Shown here: positions 43,101 to 58,100 of the stretch, in pieces
How the letters are laid out: each line of letters opens with the position of its first letter
Position numbering within the stretch: position 1 is the first letter of the stretch
Assembly (NCBI RefSeq): GCF_964355755.1
Contig: NC_092676.1
Span: forward strand, 19,452,288 to 19,516,287
Reading direction: 5' to 3'
Length of the DNA stretch: 64,000 nt
Origin: Antedon mediterranea
Lineage: Eukaryota > Echinodermata > Crinoidea > Comatulida > Antedonidae
Made by a program: the position numbers and the translations under genes
Notes under the pieces: generated by a model
What the model was told of the DNA's origin: nothing
Seen by the model: only the letters and a program-made list of their open reading frames with translations
The model's database searches: none

Positions 43101-46100
43101 CCTCCGATACAATGCTGATGTACCTCCGATATAATGCTGATATCCGTCCAATATAAACCTATAATTTCACACTAGTATTAGTAGTGCCCAATGTTGGAAA
43201 AAACTTCACCTTTTTTATTATACACAATATAAAATTATGTGGGGTTGAGTATCCCTTGGACAACCTTCTCCCATACTCGACTCTTGATCCAAATATGGTA
43301 CTATGACTGTATTCAAACTCATGAATAACAAAGTGTATCCAATACAGATTGTTTGTAATCTTTGTCCGTTATGAGTGACCATATTTCTGTTTTGTTGTAC
43401 TGTCCTTTGAAACTTGAAAAATTACCCAGTTTGATGCTTCTTATATAAATTAAGAGGTATAAAATATTATATTTCATCTCTTTCTCATTTTTGTTTATGT
43501 TTTTTTCTTTCTTCCCTGTTGACCATGGTTTTCAGTTTTATTACAAGATTATTGATATAGAGAACTATATGACAGTGTTATGTTATTAAAAGAGAAACAG
43601 ACAAATTTATGGTTTTTACATAGACTTCCATGATCTGGCCTTGAGTGTTAAGTCTTGATTCCACTGAGAACAAATTCAAGTTTATCTGTCTCATGTAAAC
43701 AACACATGAAAATGAAAGATGATTTTAATATAATTACCAAATGTAATTGTAAGTGAAATTTAATGCATATGTTTCGCCAGATTTTTTTTTGAAAGGTGAT
43801 AATTTTGATCTAGATTTGAGTCCTCAAAATGAACAAATGCTTAGCAATACCACATTTAATGTTAGTAAATGAAGTGCAGTTAAAGCCTTAATCAAGTTGG
43901 TTTCCATTACAACGCAATAACGCAGACACGTCGCTACGCAAGTGAGTTGACCAATCGACAGTTTGGATGATCCATTGCATCGTGATTGGTTATAGTACTT
44001 GCCTCCAGACGGGAACCAAGCTTAATTACCTGATGTACCATAAATGCTCCATATTGGGTTCATATAAGGCCAAATTGACTGGTCGCTTTAAAACCGAGTT
44101 TGATCAAATTCATTTCCTTGATGATAAAATTACTGAAATTGACTTCAAAATATGTTTCTGATGAGCTAATGGGTTAAATTTGCAGTAACTACAAAAGGGG
44201 TTAATAATTGTCATAAATGCCATTTATATGCAATACCTTTACTGTGTAAATGGGCTTTAAAAATGTTGAATCATACTTCTTTTTTCTTCTAACCAATGAG
44301 TATTGAGAACGTGCTACCACTTTCCTCGGCTAATCGATACTGTGTACAAATTATTGCCTCGATTTACATAATTAAAAATAAATTTGTTACCTTGAACACA
44401 TTAAATTCCGTTTCTATATATAATTACTATATAATTCAATGTATCCTTTTCGTTACAATGTATTGTTAGATTTTGTCCTTGGAATACAGTATTTATGAAT
44501 TCATCAATAACTAAGGCATTATTGTATTAAAAGAATAATCAAATATATATAAAATATGATATTAATTTCATAATCATACTTTACATATCTACAAGGTTGT
44601 TTCATTCAACAGATGTTGATTCATTGTCTTCTAAAAGGGAGCAATGCCCAGACGAACGTTTCATAATAAACATGATGCGGCATGAAATATTGCATTATAC
44701 CAATTAATTATACTTTGTATTATATACCATATACATAGATTCCAGGTGCCTGATTGGTCAAAAAAACAGGTAACTCCAACTTTCATTAGTATCTCAGGAA
44801 AAAATAACTGCTACTGTATATTTTTCCCTCAATGATAGTAATTTTCTTCCTGTTGTGTGTTTATTGTATGCTTATGAATAATGTCACTGCGACCTCTATT
44901 TTTAAACATAAAGAAAAATATTTGTTAAAAAAGGAAACAATAATATATATAACACATCTGAGTGTATTCTTGCCATTTGATTGGTTAATTTTATATCATG
45001 TGCCGTGCAGTGATAGTTCTATTAGAATGCATACATTAAAAAATTTATTAAATACTGTTTATTATTCTGTAAGTTAATTAGGCCTGAATACGAGATTATT
45101 CATAATAAGTATTCCAATTAAAAATGATGGCAATTGATATTTACTATATAACTAAAATCAGCAATCAGGTTAAACTAAGTCCTTGGAAATATGTTGTAAT
45201 TTAGTGAAAAAAAAAATATGTTAATTACTTTTTTTTTATGATATGAAGGAAAGTAACAAATAATGTATGTTACCGTAAATCTTCTAATTGTAACCCTGGG
45301 TTATTATTATTTGATTGTTTTTTAGGGTGGGTTACTATTAGAAGGGGGGTTACAAATAGAGTAGTGGGAATTACTATTAGAGTAGTGGTTTACTATTATT
45401 AATCTTAATTAGGCACCTGAAAATAGTAACCCACCTCAACTTTTCCGTTCAGCAACTCATAGCAAAGTAATAAAACAGTACAAATAAACAAATTTGGTTG
45501 AACTCTAACTTTATTCTATAAACTCAAAAACACTCAATTCTCCCCAACTCCCAAGATCAACATGCATTATCTCCTTATTTTCCAAATACAGCTGCATCAT
45601 AAGTTTTTGTGACTCTAATAGTAACCCCTTTGGATTACTATTAGAGTAGTGGGTTATTATTATAAATTGACTTTTGGGTTACTATTAGAAGGTGGGTTAC
45701 TATTAGAGTGTGGGTTACTATTAGAGTGTGGGTTACTATTAGAGTGCGGGTTACTATTAGAGTGCGGGTTACTATTAGAGTGCGGGTTACTATTAGAGTG
45801 CGGGTTACTATTAGAGTGCGGGTTACTATTAGAGTGCGGGTTACTATTAGAGTGCGGGTTACTATTAGAGTGCGGGTTACTATTAGAGTGCGGGTTACTA
45901 TTAGAGTGCGGGTTACTATTAGAGTGCGGGTTACTATTAGAGTGCGGGTTACTATTAGAGTGCGGGTTACTATTAGAGTGCGGGTTACTATTAGAGTGCG
46001 GGTTACTATTAGAGTGTGGGTTATTATTAGAAGATTTACGGTATGTGCTGTCAGAAATGTAATTTAATGGTGGGAAGGGGATTTGTTTGACCACTGGCCT

Positions 46101-49100
46101 TGACTAAATCCTAATGGAAAATTTCCCATTACCAAATGAAGTTGGATATTTCTAGAGTTAAAAGTAATCATTCAAAAACATTTATTTATATTTCTGTATA
46201 TTTTTGTATCTGTATATATAGTAGAGCGATATATCTTCTTGTTAATCTTCTTGTTAATCTTCTTGTTAATCTTCTTGTTAATCTTCATTCTCTTAGATCA
46301 GTGAATGGTTTATTGTTTGTTTACTCGTTCACTCATTAATTTGCTCATTTTCATGTGGTCAGTGCCCGGGTCAGTGGTATTATCACTAAAATATTGTAAA
46401 AATTGGAAGGAATTTCTTCAATACAGTTTTTGTAGCTTTCAATTCCATTTCAATTACAGTATTTTATGCACACAAAAAAGGAATTACAACAAATGATTAA
46501 ATCTAACATTCAATCCACAAATGTTTTTTTAATGACAAAAATCATTTATATTTTGTCTCAAATCCTATAAGCATTTTAAAAATCATAACAGTAATAAATG
46601 CAATGAAAGTTTTATTAGTTTCCACGTTCAAAGTATGCATTAATTCTTCGATTACATCTAACAAATAATTATATTTATCTAATACCCTCATCATTTATTT
46701 TATATTCATAACCTTCAGGCTATTTAAAGTATCGCAAATGAAAATACATTTCCAAAAAAAAACCGAGCTGTTGAAAACTAGGCTGGTGTGTTTAGATATC
46801 TATGCCTGTATGGTTAGTTTGGTGAATTTGGTGTGAACTAATAGATTTATCCTATTTAACTACACCTAACGAGCTATAGATTATTATGAGGGTAATTAGT
46901 AGAGGCATTTATAAGTGTCTTAAGGATATCCCGGTCGTCTATGTTTATGATTGCGTTATGCTGGATAGTGTATATTGAAGTGACAAGCCAATAGTGTGAC
47001 CTGCTTTTTGTTGTAAAGTTGGCACAGATTGTACTTGTACACCAACACTAAAGAGCTGCGTGCCGCAATTTTTTTTATTTTACTGGCCGGCCAATCAAGA
47101 AAAAATCAATGCAGACTGGGGTTTCCCCTTTATAACTCACACGACACATGGCACTGTGTCACGTCATAGTTCACACAGGATTTTACATTACATAGCGATC
47201 ACTAGTATTGCATTGCTAATAGAACTTGTTCGTAACAATTTACACAATTCGGTAACATAAAAAACACCATCATCTCGACACTTAAAAAATTACCCATGGT
47301 TTGCGTAATGTTGATGTAACAACGATTAGATTGTGGACGATGATATGGTATAAGTTTCATTTTGATATATCCCTCGTCCAACCACCATACTATTTATCAT
47401 AAGCTATCCATAAACTTTAACAGCACTTTAATACTAAGGTCTCAAACTTGTTCCTACTGTTTACAATGCATTTATAAAGCAGACTATTTGAACAAAATCT
47501 AGGTTTCTATGAAATAGCCTAGTGACAAACCATGTGGGATAAGTTTGTCAAATATTTTTTCTGGAGTGGAACACTTTGTCCATTTTGTTGTTTGTACTAA
47601 TTAGGTTTTTGTTTCTAAGTTTATCCAATAATGTATATTATCATCAATTATCAAATTTATTTTTGCACTACTTTCTATGTTATTCTTTACTCCATGGTAC
47701 TTATATTGATTTTCGTCGTCGTGGTCCTGTGAGTCATGACTGACCCTTTGTGCTCCTGCTTATGATGACATTCCACCCATCTCTATCCTGAGCATAGCGA
47801 GAAGCTGTGCACACATCCAATCCTGTGATCTCTCTAATACCATCAGTCCATCTTATCTTCTGTCTACCACGTTTTCGCTTGCCTTCTACATGACCTTGTG
47901 CAATTATCTTTTCCTGGTTGTCACCTTCTCTCCTGGCAATGTGACCAAAGTACTGAAGTTTGATCTTATCAACCTTCTGGCATAGGTTGACTCTGCTTCC
48001 AATCTGGTTGTTAACAAATTCATTTGATTTATGCTCCTTCCACGATATCCTCAACAATCTCCTCCAACACCACATTTCAAAAGCTTTGATCTTCTTTCTA
48101 TCTGCAGCTCCAAGAGCCCATGTCTCAGATCCATAAGTGGCAATCGGAAATACCAATGCATTCATGATATGAATCTTTCTGTTTCTTGAGATCCCTCTAT
48201 CCTTCCAAATGTTGGTAAGACCTATTGTGGATGTTCTAGCCATAGCGAGACGACGTTTTATTTCTTCTGAGCTTCCTCCAGTGTCAACAATCAGGGAGCC
48301 AAGAAAGTTGAAAGTGTTGACTTCTATGTCCTTTCCATCTGCTTGAATGCGATGTTCATTCTTTCTTCCACTTATCATTACTTTCGTCTTCTTGACATTG
48401 AGGTAAAGACCATATTCCTCACTGGATTTCTTTACTCTTTCAATCAGATCTTGGAGTTCTGCCGCAGTTCTTGCAAGTAAGGTTGTGTCATCTGCATATC
48501 TCAAATTATTTAATTGCCGGCCACTGATAGATATCTGCCCCTCGTAGCCATCCATGGCAATCCGCATGATGTATTCTGCGTAGACATTATCGTAAAACAG
48601 TCGCTATCTCCACACTCTGTTCTGACCGTGGCTTCCTGACCATCATATAAGAATTTTATCAAGACAATCAGATGTGTTGAGAAGCCCATTTTGCGCATTA
48701 CTCTCCACAATTTCTGGTGTTGAACACAGTCAAAAGCCTTTGTGTAATCTATGAAGCAGAGGAAAAGTGGCTGCTGAAATTCCATGGTCTTCTCCATCAA
48801 ATTCCTCATGTTTCCAATCTGATTTCTCGTTCCTCTTCCTCTCCTAAATCCAGCTTGCTCTGGTGGTAATTCACTTTCTAGCTTATTCCTGATTCTATCT
48901 GCTATAATGTGGAGCAGGACTTTACTAGCATGAATGGTACGGTTGTTAGCACATTCCATTACATCCCCTTTCTTCGGTAATGGGAGAAACACTGCCTTTT
49001 TCCAGTCTTCGGGCCATTCTTTACTCTTCCAGATCTTGTTGCACAATCTATGGATGATAACAACACCTTCCTCTCCACTTTCCTTCAGCAATTCTGCCTG

Positions 49101-52100
49101 GATGTTATCTACTCCTGGTGCTTTACCATTTCTTCATTGCATTATCAACTTCACAGAGAAGAATATCTGGGTCATCTTCAAAATCTTGCTGTTTTCTCTC
49201 CTGTGTATCATCATCTTTGGATGCATACAACTGTTCACAGTATTCCTTCCACCTTGTTTTGATTTCATCTTCTTCCGTCAAGATGTTACATCTTTGTCCT
49301 TCAGAACATTGAGCCTGGTGCTAGGTTTTGAAGTCAGTAGCTTGATGTTTTTATACATGTCTTTGGTGTTGTTTGTAGCGCTGTCCTTCTCCACCTCGGC
49401 ACATCTCTGTCTGATAAACTCTGTTTGATAAACTCTGTTTTGTCATTTCTGATTTGTTTCTGGATTTCTCTTGATAAATCCCGGTATTCTCTTCTCCTCT
49501 CTGCACTTTCCAGTCCTTTTTCTTTGACCTCTTTCCTCTGATCAGCCAGGGCAAATACCTTTTCTGTCAGCCAGGGTTTTCTTTTGTTCTTGCGTTTGGG
49601 GATCGTTTTCTGTGCTGTTTCTAAAGTTGTCTGCTTGATGTCTTGCCACAGCTCATCTGGGGTGGATTCTTCCGGGTCAAGTTCCATTAACTTCTGAAAT
49701 TTGTTCTTCACTTCCACTCTATAAGTATCATCTAATTTGGTTGTATCAAATCTCACTGGTTTTCTTGGCTTCTTGATCCTTCTCAATTTCATCTTCATGG
49801 TAGAGACGAGAAGCTGGTGGTCTGATCCGCAGTCTTCTCCTGGATAGGTTTTGGCAGAAGTAAAATTAGATCTCCATCGCTTCTGGACCAGAATGTAGTC
49901 AATCTGATTCCTATAGCTTCCGTCTGGTGATAACCAGTATACAACCGCCTTGGGTGCTGCTTGAAGAGGGTGTTAAGGGTCATTAGTCCATTTTCTTGGC
50001 AGAAGTCAATCAGCAGTTCTCCTCTCTCATTTTGCTCTCCTAGTCCGTAGTTGCCCATCACATTTTTGTTGGTGCACTGTCCTCTTACCTTGGCATTAAG
50101 GTCACCAATAATTACCAAGATGTCTCTCTTATTGATGTTTTCTATTGTCTGTTGCAGTAGCTCATAGAAGGTGTTAATTTCATCTTCGGTGGATGAAGAA
50201 GTGGGTGCATAGGCTTGAATAATGGATTGATATTGATTTTAATATTATTTTATTTGGGATCATGTCCATTTCTTGCTCAGTGGTAAATTATGTACTGTAC
50301 TTTGTGTTATCTTGCCAAAAACATTTAATCACAACATTTGAAGCCAGATAAGGATAAACCAAAGATTTCAGTTACTATAGTGCCCATGACTGAGTTAACT
50401 CTGCTTCTTCCGATTTCTTTTCTTTTTAGCAGAAGACTGTTAATATCTTCTGAATACTAAAAACTGTATCTGAAACCAAACCTGTAAAAATTAAGAACAA
50501 CATCAAATTAAATCTTGAACAATGTTGTTGATGCCACTATTGTGTTGTGAATTGTTTTTAGTTTTCGGTCTATGCATTTGATTCTATGTGACCTCTCTCT
50601 CTCTCCCATGTAGAAAAACTTGTTTATTTAAAGATATTCAAAGACCACGCAAAACATTTAGTCAGACAGAATTAATTTCATGTGACTCTGATTAAAATTA
50701 ATGAGGTATAAATTCTTTTACTCCTTGGAGATTTTAAAGGAAGATAGTTGAGCAAGCAAGTTGCCTTACGGGACTTGATTTAATTAAATTATGTATATAT
50801 TGAATAGAAAATACAGTAATAGTAATATGTGGGTTAAAGTATAGTAAGGTAGACCCTGTCATGATTTCATTGAGCACTTTTCTCAATGTTTCAATCTGCT
50901 ATTCCCATACCAGGACAGGAAAAGCATATTAGTTAAATTATAGAAAAAACATTTAAACTTCATGGATTCATTAAGATATTTATTTATTTCATTTATTTTC
51001 AAATTATTTTTTTGCAGAAAATATAAAAGATAGCATATGAAAGTTCTTTTTACAGTATAACATTTTCAGCTCATACTTTTTTATCCTGCATTTCAAGAAT
51101 ATAATCAATTTCTCTGCAGTTAAAAAAGGAAAACCAGTCCCCTGCATTTCCACGGTTTTAAGTAATTTGTAGCTGTATACCTAGCTATTTTTAGTTTTAG
51201 TCACTCACAATGTGTCGCAACAGTCATCATATCAGCCTCACTAAAATTATTGCAACAACATACACATTTTTGCAAAAAGCTGCCAGACAATGAATAAAAC
51301 TTTACCGTGAAATATAACTAATATTAAACAGCATGTGGTATGAAATTAACCGATCAATTGGCATGGATACACTCAGGTTTGTTCTAATACTTTCTACTCT
51401 TACGATTTTCTATCTCTTTCCGATAGATAATTCAGGGTGACACAAACAGATGAGCAATTGCAAACCGAAATAGCTTTATGGTGAAAAAATAAAGCAAAAT
51501 CTAGATTTTCTTGTAATAAAACAAGATGGATTACAAAGTGTGGTATGATAAATTGATAAAGATAAATAGTTTGTTTAAAGATGAACAGATTCACAGGTTG
51601 TCCTAGTTTTTTAAAAATAAACGTAGCCATGCTTAATTTGATTTTCTTTATATTGATTATAATCGATAAACTTCTATTAAATAAATATGTAGTTCAGGTA
51701 TTTTTCTTAGTATAATACAGCAATTTAGTATGCAAATCACAATATTAATTGATGGATCGTCGTTGTATTAAGTAATTGAAATTGATAATAATCACAAATG
51801 AAATATGATATTACTAAAAACTGTTGTGAAGATTTAAACTCATCTGTTTTTTTTTAAATTATGATTTATGAAGTTTTGATGTTATGTATGCAGTGCCTGC
51901 AAACATATAGAAATCTCTGGTTCAAATCGTCATATAGTGTTATTCGGTTGCCTTGAATTTTGAATTGGTACCAGCATTGCTAGGAGTATTACTGTGTTTG
52001 GTTTGGTTAAGTCCCTTGATTTACAGAGTGTTCAATTGATGCTGAAGCCTCACAATGCACTTTGAATTAAAAATCCTAGAAAATTCTAATCAAATTAGTG

Positions 52101-55100
52101 GATCAGAGTAAGGGGTTATATAATGTATATAAATGAAGTGTTGAACTTTAAAGATATATGTCTTCCAAAATCATAAAGATGGTTAATAAAAAGTTTTAGT
52201 AAAGTTAATCACTTCTGTAGAAAAAAAACTAAAACTTATAAAAAGACAAAATAAACGATTCAAAATTCAACCAAAAACCCATTGACTTCCATTCAATTTG
52301 ACTATTTTTGCGTCAAATTGCAGTTTTTTTCAGGTTTTTTTCGATCCAATATACGGAAAAGAAATATAAATAATTATTAAGCGACATTAAAATGACATTC
52401 AACAAAAACATTTTATTTACTATTAGGGAGGTATGATATATCTTTAATGTTTTGTATTGTATTTGTGCAAATTTTATTTTAGGGTGTAAAAAGCAGATGA
52501 AATTATTTACATATTCAGTTTGTCCAATTTTTAAAATATAGTATGTTTTCATTTATTTCTATTTCAAACTTTCAAAAAAACAAATTCAAGCGTGAACACC
52601 AAAGATTAAAATTACACATTACTTGAAACTGCCTATACCCATTCCCAAAAGATTAAATTCAAACGTGAATATATACATTTGTGCATGTACAACAAAAAAT
52701 AAAACGCTACTGATAACGCTAATCATTTGTGCTAATTTTTACAAGCTGACATTTTGGACATAAGGAAATATTCTGTCTGTAGATATAGGCTGTATTTATA
52801 GCTATTTGCTTCCTCTATTTGTTATTCATAACTGCTCCCAGAAGCAAGCCTTACAACATTGATATTGATTAATATATCAGTTATTCCTTATTTCAAACTA
52901 GAAGGAGTTCGATGATCTGACCTCCATCTTTAATGCACAATTCATTCATAATAATTTCTTCAAAGCCGCACGGATTAATTCTCTATGTAATTCATTTATT
53001 AATTCATATATTCATCAAACGAAACCATCAACTGAATGTTTTCCGACTTCAAAACAGATGGGTATGACCGACTTCAGGGTTGTCCATAAAATTTCTGGTA
53101 ATGATTAATTCGTGTTTGTCATATGGCTTTCACAAGGACATACGAAGTAGAATTTTCAAAGCTTTTGGGTAGTAGTAGCATTACGAAATATAGGTTTTCA
53201 TGGACATGTAAAACTGGGTTCATGTTAAAAGTTTATCATGATCGTTTTAATCATAACTTTTTTATGTATTCATTTATCATTATTTTCCAGATTCTTCTTT
53301 AGAACTTTTCTATCAATATACAGTATCTGTTCAAATAAACTGCTACATAAAATAAGGTTTTTTCAAGCACCATGTTTTAAAGGTTTGCATGGCGAATAAA
53401 CTCAAATAAAGATTGAAAATGTGTCACAGACAGATCTACTACTGTACTGTATGTGATCAAATAAAATAATTTCAAAAACAAATGCTTGTTAATATTTCAA
53501 ACTTATCTGTCATTTTACACTAGTCTGGTCACCATAATTTCACTGCGACTATTTGAATCATGTCTCGGTCGCAAGAAATTATTGAACGCACTATTAATGC
53601 TATGTATCTTTCAGTGAGTACAATTGCCTCTTCAATGTGAAACTCGCCACACTTAAGAGCAGGAAACTTTTCTCTTTTGTGCTATTGTGTGAATTTATCC
53701 GAAAATAAAACTTTAATTTACAGAAACTGGAGTGGATCTATCAGTATTGTGGTTTAAACAAATTTTAAATTTTGCTTTGCAACTTGGTGCCACTATACCT
53801 TTTTGAAGGGTGGCAAGATCCATGTTTTAATGAACTTTTTTGTTTGCCTTTTGTTAGATACACCCACCTTTATTTCTATTTCAGTACAGTTAAAAAGAGC
53901 AAATATCATTGTAAACATACTGTTTCTTTGCAACCGAAAATGTTGTTTTTATTTCTTTTATATTAAGTTTCATTCTTACAATAAAATGAAAATAACTATG
54001 TACATCGTCAATTATTATATAGTATACATAGAAGATAGTAATAGGAAATGCAAAGCATATTAACATTTTAACCAATGTCGATCTATTGTCATGAATTTTT
54101 TAAAAACGAATTAAATAAACTTTTTTTATTCTTCTTTTGCATCCTTTATTTTTTATCTAAACTTACCAAAAGTTTATTACTTAAGTCAGTATCTTATTTT
54201 ATAATGTACTACACAACCTCTTTTGCTTTTAAGTTCTGTAACATTTACCTCCCTACATTTATTTTTCTCTACCCTGGGAATTGAGTAAACTGTTCACTAC
54301 CCTGGGAATTCTTGTAATATTTCACTACCCTTGGAATTAATCTCCCACACATACTTCCTGCTTCCAAAGACATTTTCCCACGTCGTTGTAATATTTAATG
54401 CTTTGCTATATTTTCCTGTATACAATGCTTTTTTCACTATAATTTTTCCAATTTATTTTATTAATTGGACATTAAACTAACTTCCTATTCACTTATTACT
54501 TTTTTCTCTAGAGTAAACACCTACTTCTAATACAGACATTGTGTTACGGTTAGCTATAATTTTCTGTGTAAAGATGACAATAAAACGGTTAATCGTACGG
54601 TACAATTTTACTTTGAAAGTTATCAATTTAAAGCTTCATACAGATCAAAGTTATTATACTACTAGTACTATAACTATTAATTATAAATGGAAATAAAGAA
54701 CAAGCCTATTCAGGGGTCAGTTTTTTGTATTAAAAGCAAGGGTCAATATATGTTTTAACACATGGCCAATCCCAATTTAGTGGACAGCCCAAGGGAACAC
54801 TTTGTTGGGTCCTGAAGGTGTCTCCTGTATAAGAATAAGGTAAACATATTGGAAAATCATGTTTATTTTTCTCATTTCATTTCAAGTTTGAGTGCATATA
54901 AAATTTAGTTGCAAAAATCCTGAACTCTCTTTGATTTCTTTTTTGTATTTATGCTGCTCAAGGCATTTGGCCTTAATTAATAGTTGCCTGGTTACTTTTA
55001 CTAGAGTAAAGTTTTTTGTGGAAGTAACCATAAAAGTTTATAGCATTTATTATTTTGTTGTTATATCTCACAAAAATGAATATAATTTTTTTTCCATTAA

Positions 55101-58100
55101 CAATTCTTTTGATAAACTTTTTTTCAATTATCTCTTTAATATGAATAAAATAATTTGAAATGGAAATAGACAATAAAAGTAAACATTATACTAATCAGTG
55201 CCTATAGTGAACTAGATATGTTGTATGAAGTACGGAAAAAATATTCATTTAAACCATTTGTCGTGAGGGTAAGAGAAGAAGAGATTGTCGTCGTCAGTGG
55301 CAACATCTAGCAGACTATTAAAAGCTTCCGCATTCATTACAACAAGTAGACAGTCAGTCTACTGATTTCTATCAAAAATGTATAAACGCTAATATGTTTA
55401 TTGAAACAAAACTAGATTCGGCTGATTAATTTTTATGCAAACGTACACTTTTATGCCCCGGTAATGATACAGTCTGCAGAAGAGACAAATTATCTGATAC
55501 CGTGTTCTGCGTAATCGCTTTTGTGTGCCTTTTTATCTTTTAATCTATCGATTGGATTTTCAATAAATGGATTTGCTAATTTTCTTTGAATAAATCACAA
55601 TTGATTTTGAGGTTATTCAATGGTCGACGTCTTGTAATTTTGGAGTAAACTCATAAAATAATGATATAATAAAAATATTGTATAGTCATTGTATTGTGTA
55701 ATAAAATGAATAGATGATTACGTAGGATATGCGGCATGTATATTTTTGATATAAATATACGTAATAAAAAATTTCAATATTTTTGTACCATTATTATAAA
55801 AATTGTTTTGTTCTTTTACATTATAACTCAATAAAGAATTTATGATTAAATTAAAAAGGACAGAAAATAGTTGCTGTATAATTTCACTTTGTATGTAAGT
55901 GGATTTTATTCAGCAAGTAAGATTTATTTATTTTTAATATAAATATATGTAATAAAAAATATCAATATTGTTGTATCATAATATGGTGGAATAGTTTTAT
56001 TCTTTTACATTATAACTCAATAAATAATTTTGGATTAAATTAAAAAGGAAAAAAAAAACTGTTACTTTATAATGTAATTTTGTATGTATTAAGTGGATTT
56101 TAAAGGCCAGGTGCGGGCAAAAAATTTCTATTGATCATACATTCCAATAATTATCGATCTATAGTTTCCCCTATGTTTCATAATTTTTGGGATTTTATTT
56201 GTGTTACACGAGCTTGTTGAAAATAAGCACTTTCTTATCAGTGGGGGGATAGTTCAAATTACACAGTAAAATCTCTATTCTTTTGTACACAAATTTTGTA
56301 AATAGAGAGGCATTTTAAAAAGCTATGAAAAATAAACAGTGTGGTAAAAAATATTATCAGATGACTAAATATAGGTAATATAACTAGACTATTACATTTC
56401 TGATATTTTTATTCAACTTCAGATTTTTATTTTCATGCTATAGCAAAAATTATCCACTGTATATCCACCATCTTTTTTCACCTTCTAGGGAGTCACCAGA
56501 CATGTTATTACATTAGGTTAACAACCTAACTACTGAAAAAAAGTCTTTCTGGTTTTTATGGAAGAATTTTGCCAAATTTTGTATTTGACCATATTAAGGG
56601 AAATTCATGTTTTTTCGTCTTGATTTCTGTTACAAATATTTGATTTATGTACAATTAACCAAATATTATATTTAAAATTCATGCCTGTACCTGAGCTTTA
56701 ATGAGCAAATAAGATTTGTTAGTGTATATTGTTAATGTAAATATACCTAATACTAGAAATATCAATATTTTTGTTAATAATTATAGAATTGTTTTTTTAA
56801 ATTATTACATGTTTTAAATTAGAAGAAATGACAGAAAAACAGGTACTGTATGTTTCATTTTTGTAAAGTGGATTTTATGGAGCAAATAATTTTTTTTTAG
56901 ACATGAAACAGCTTTTTTTTAATATTTTATTTTATTCAATTTCCAGGTAACATACAAAAATCATAAACAAGGTACGGCATCATTCAATAAAACAGAAAAG
57001 TACTATCACCACCTGCGGGTAACCAAAAGTGGATCAGTTCAAAAGAACTGCACTGTCGAGTGGCTTTCCCAACTAATAGTACGAAAAACGCAATAGACAT
57101 AAAAACACAGAGATAGTCTATGGAAGAAAGATATTGGATACAATCTACCAATAATTAGCATAGGCCTATTAGAGGCTATAAGGGCTCACTCTGGCTAAAC
57201 CCAGTGGGCCCGAACTCAATAGGTCCCAGAGAAGGGCCCAGAACAATTCAACTGCACATTTGATACTGTGATGTCGCCTGGCGGGGCAACCTTTTGTTTT
57301 AGCGCAATTTAAGCAATAAGTCAGAATTAAAAATATAAACCTTAAAAACAGGCATTAAAATATGTTAAAAAGGGCTAAAAACGAAAAAGGGCTAAAAGTT
57401 GTTGATGACTTAGCCCTTCATTACCCTCTGTGTTGGAGGACTCTATATCTGGAGTGATAAAGTTTCTAAAAGATAAATATACTGTATGATCTAATGTATG
57501 TAAAAATCTTTCTGATATATAGTAAAATGTAAAACAATTATTTACAAAAATGTAATTATATACTTAAAGGTATACTTACTAAAGGTTATTTATCATGGGT
57601 GGTTTTTTTCTTCTGACAAATTATCCGCAGGGATGGATCAATGAACATAACGATGTAGTCACAATGTCTAAGTCATAATGAAACTTGAAGCCATTACACA
57701 AATACCAAGATCTTTTAATTGAACATACTGTATCAAAAAAGATATCATTGTGGATTGAAGATAACCCCTAGAGGAGTTGAACCATAGTGTTGTAATATTC
57801 TGGTGTTACAAAAAGAAGACTTTGTAAGACATTCATAAATTAATTATCTTTAAAATGAGAATCATTCATTGCTCAGCCTACGATTTAGTGGAGTAATGTT
57901 TATATAGGTCGAATCAATGTTAAAGGGACTTTTTGGTTATTGAACGCAAACCTTACTTTTAACAACTTTCTATTCATTTACGTGGCAGCTCAAAGTTGAG
58001 CAAAAGTTGTTGTTAACATACTTGTTTGGTTTGACGCAATGCATGTATCATGCATGCAATACTAAAAACAAATCAAGGAAGGCCTGTAGGCTAGGCATAG

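Larger units (their letters stand above)
47700..50219 (-). mobile_element. RTE/BovB-like non-LTR retrotransposon, 5'-truncated and decayed
   Basis: Reads on the minus strand from inside the apurinic-type endonuclease (IQAYAPT at 50219; IIGDLNAKV; GNYGLGEQNERGELLIDFC) through a linker to RT and the C-terminal region. Damage: a one-base frame change at RLYT/W (near 49930); a frame break near 49100-49330; and an internal deletion near 48580 that removes the GVRQGC motif-B region. It ends ~47700 after a CATGACTCACAGGACCACG-type 3' UTR. It cannot encode an active enzyme. Confidence 0.92.

Noticed and set aside
45649-46094. Long open frames on both strands (LLLECG and NSNPHS repeats)
   Set aside because: They are the 18-bp minisatellite read in frame; the unit is divisible by three, so openness is automatic.
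48934-49428. 164-codon plus-strand frame
   Set aside because: Antisense shadow of the RTE-like element.
54892-55173. 88-codon plus and 66-codon minus frames
   Set aside because: Phe/Ile/Lys/Asn-rich composition typical of AT-rich non-coding DNA; no splice or homology support.
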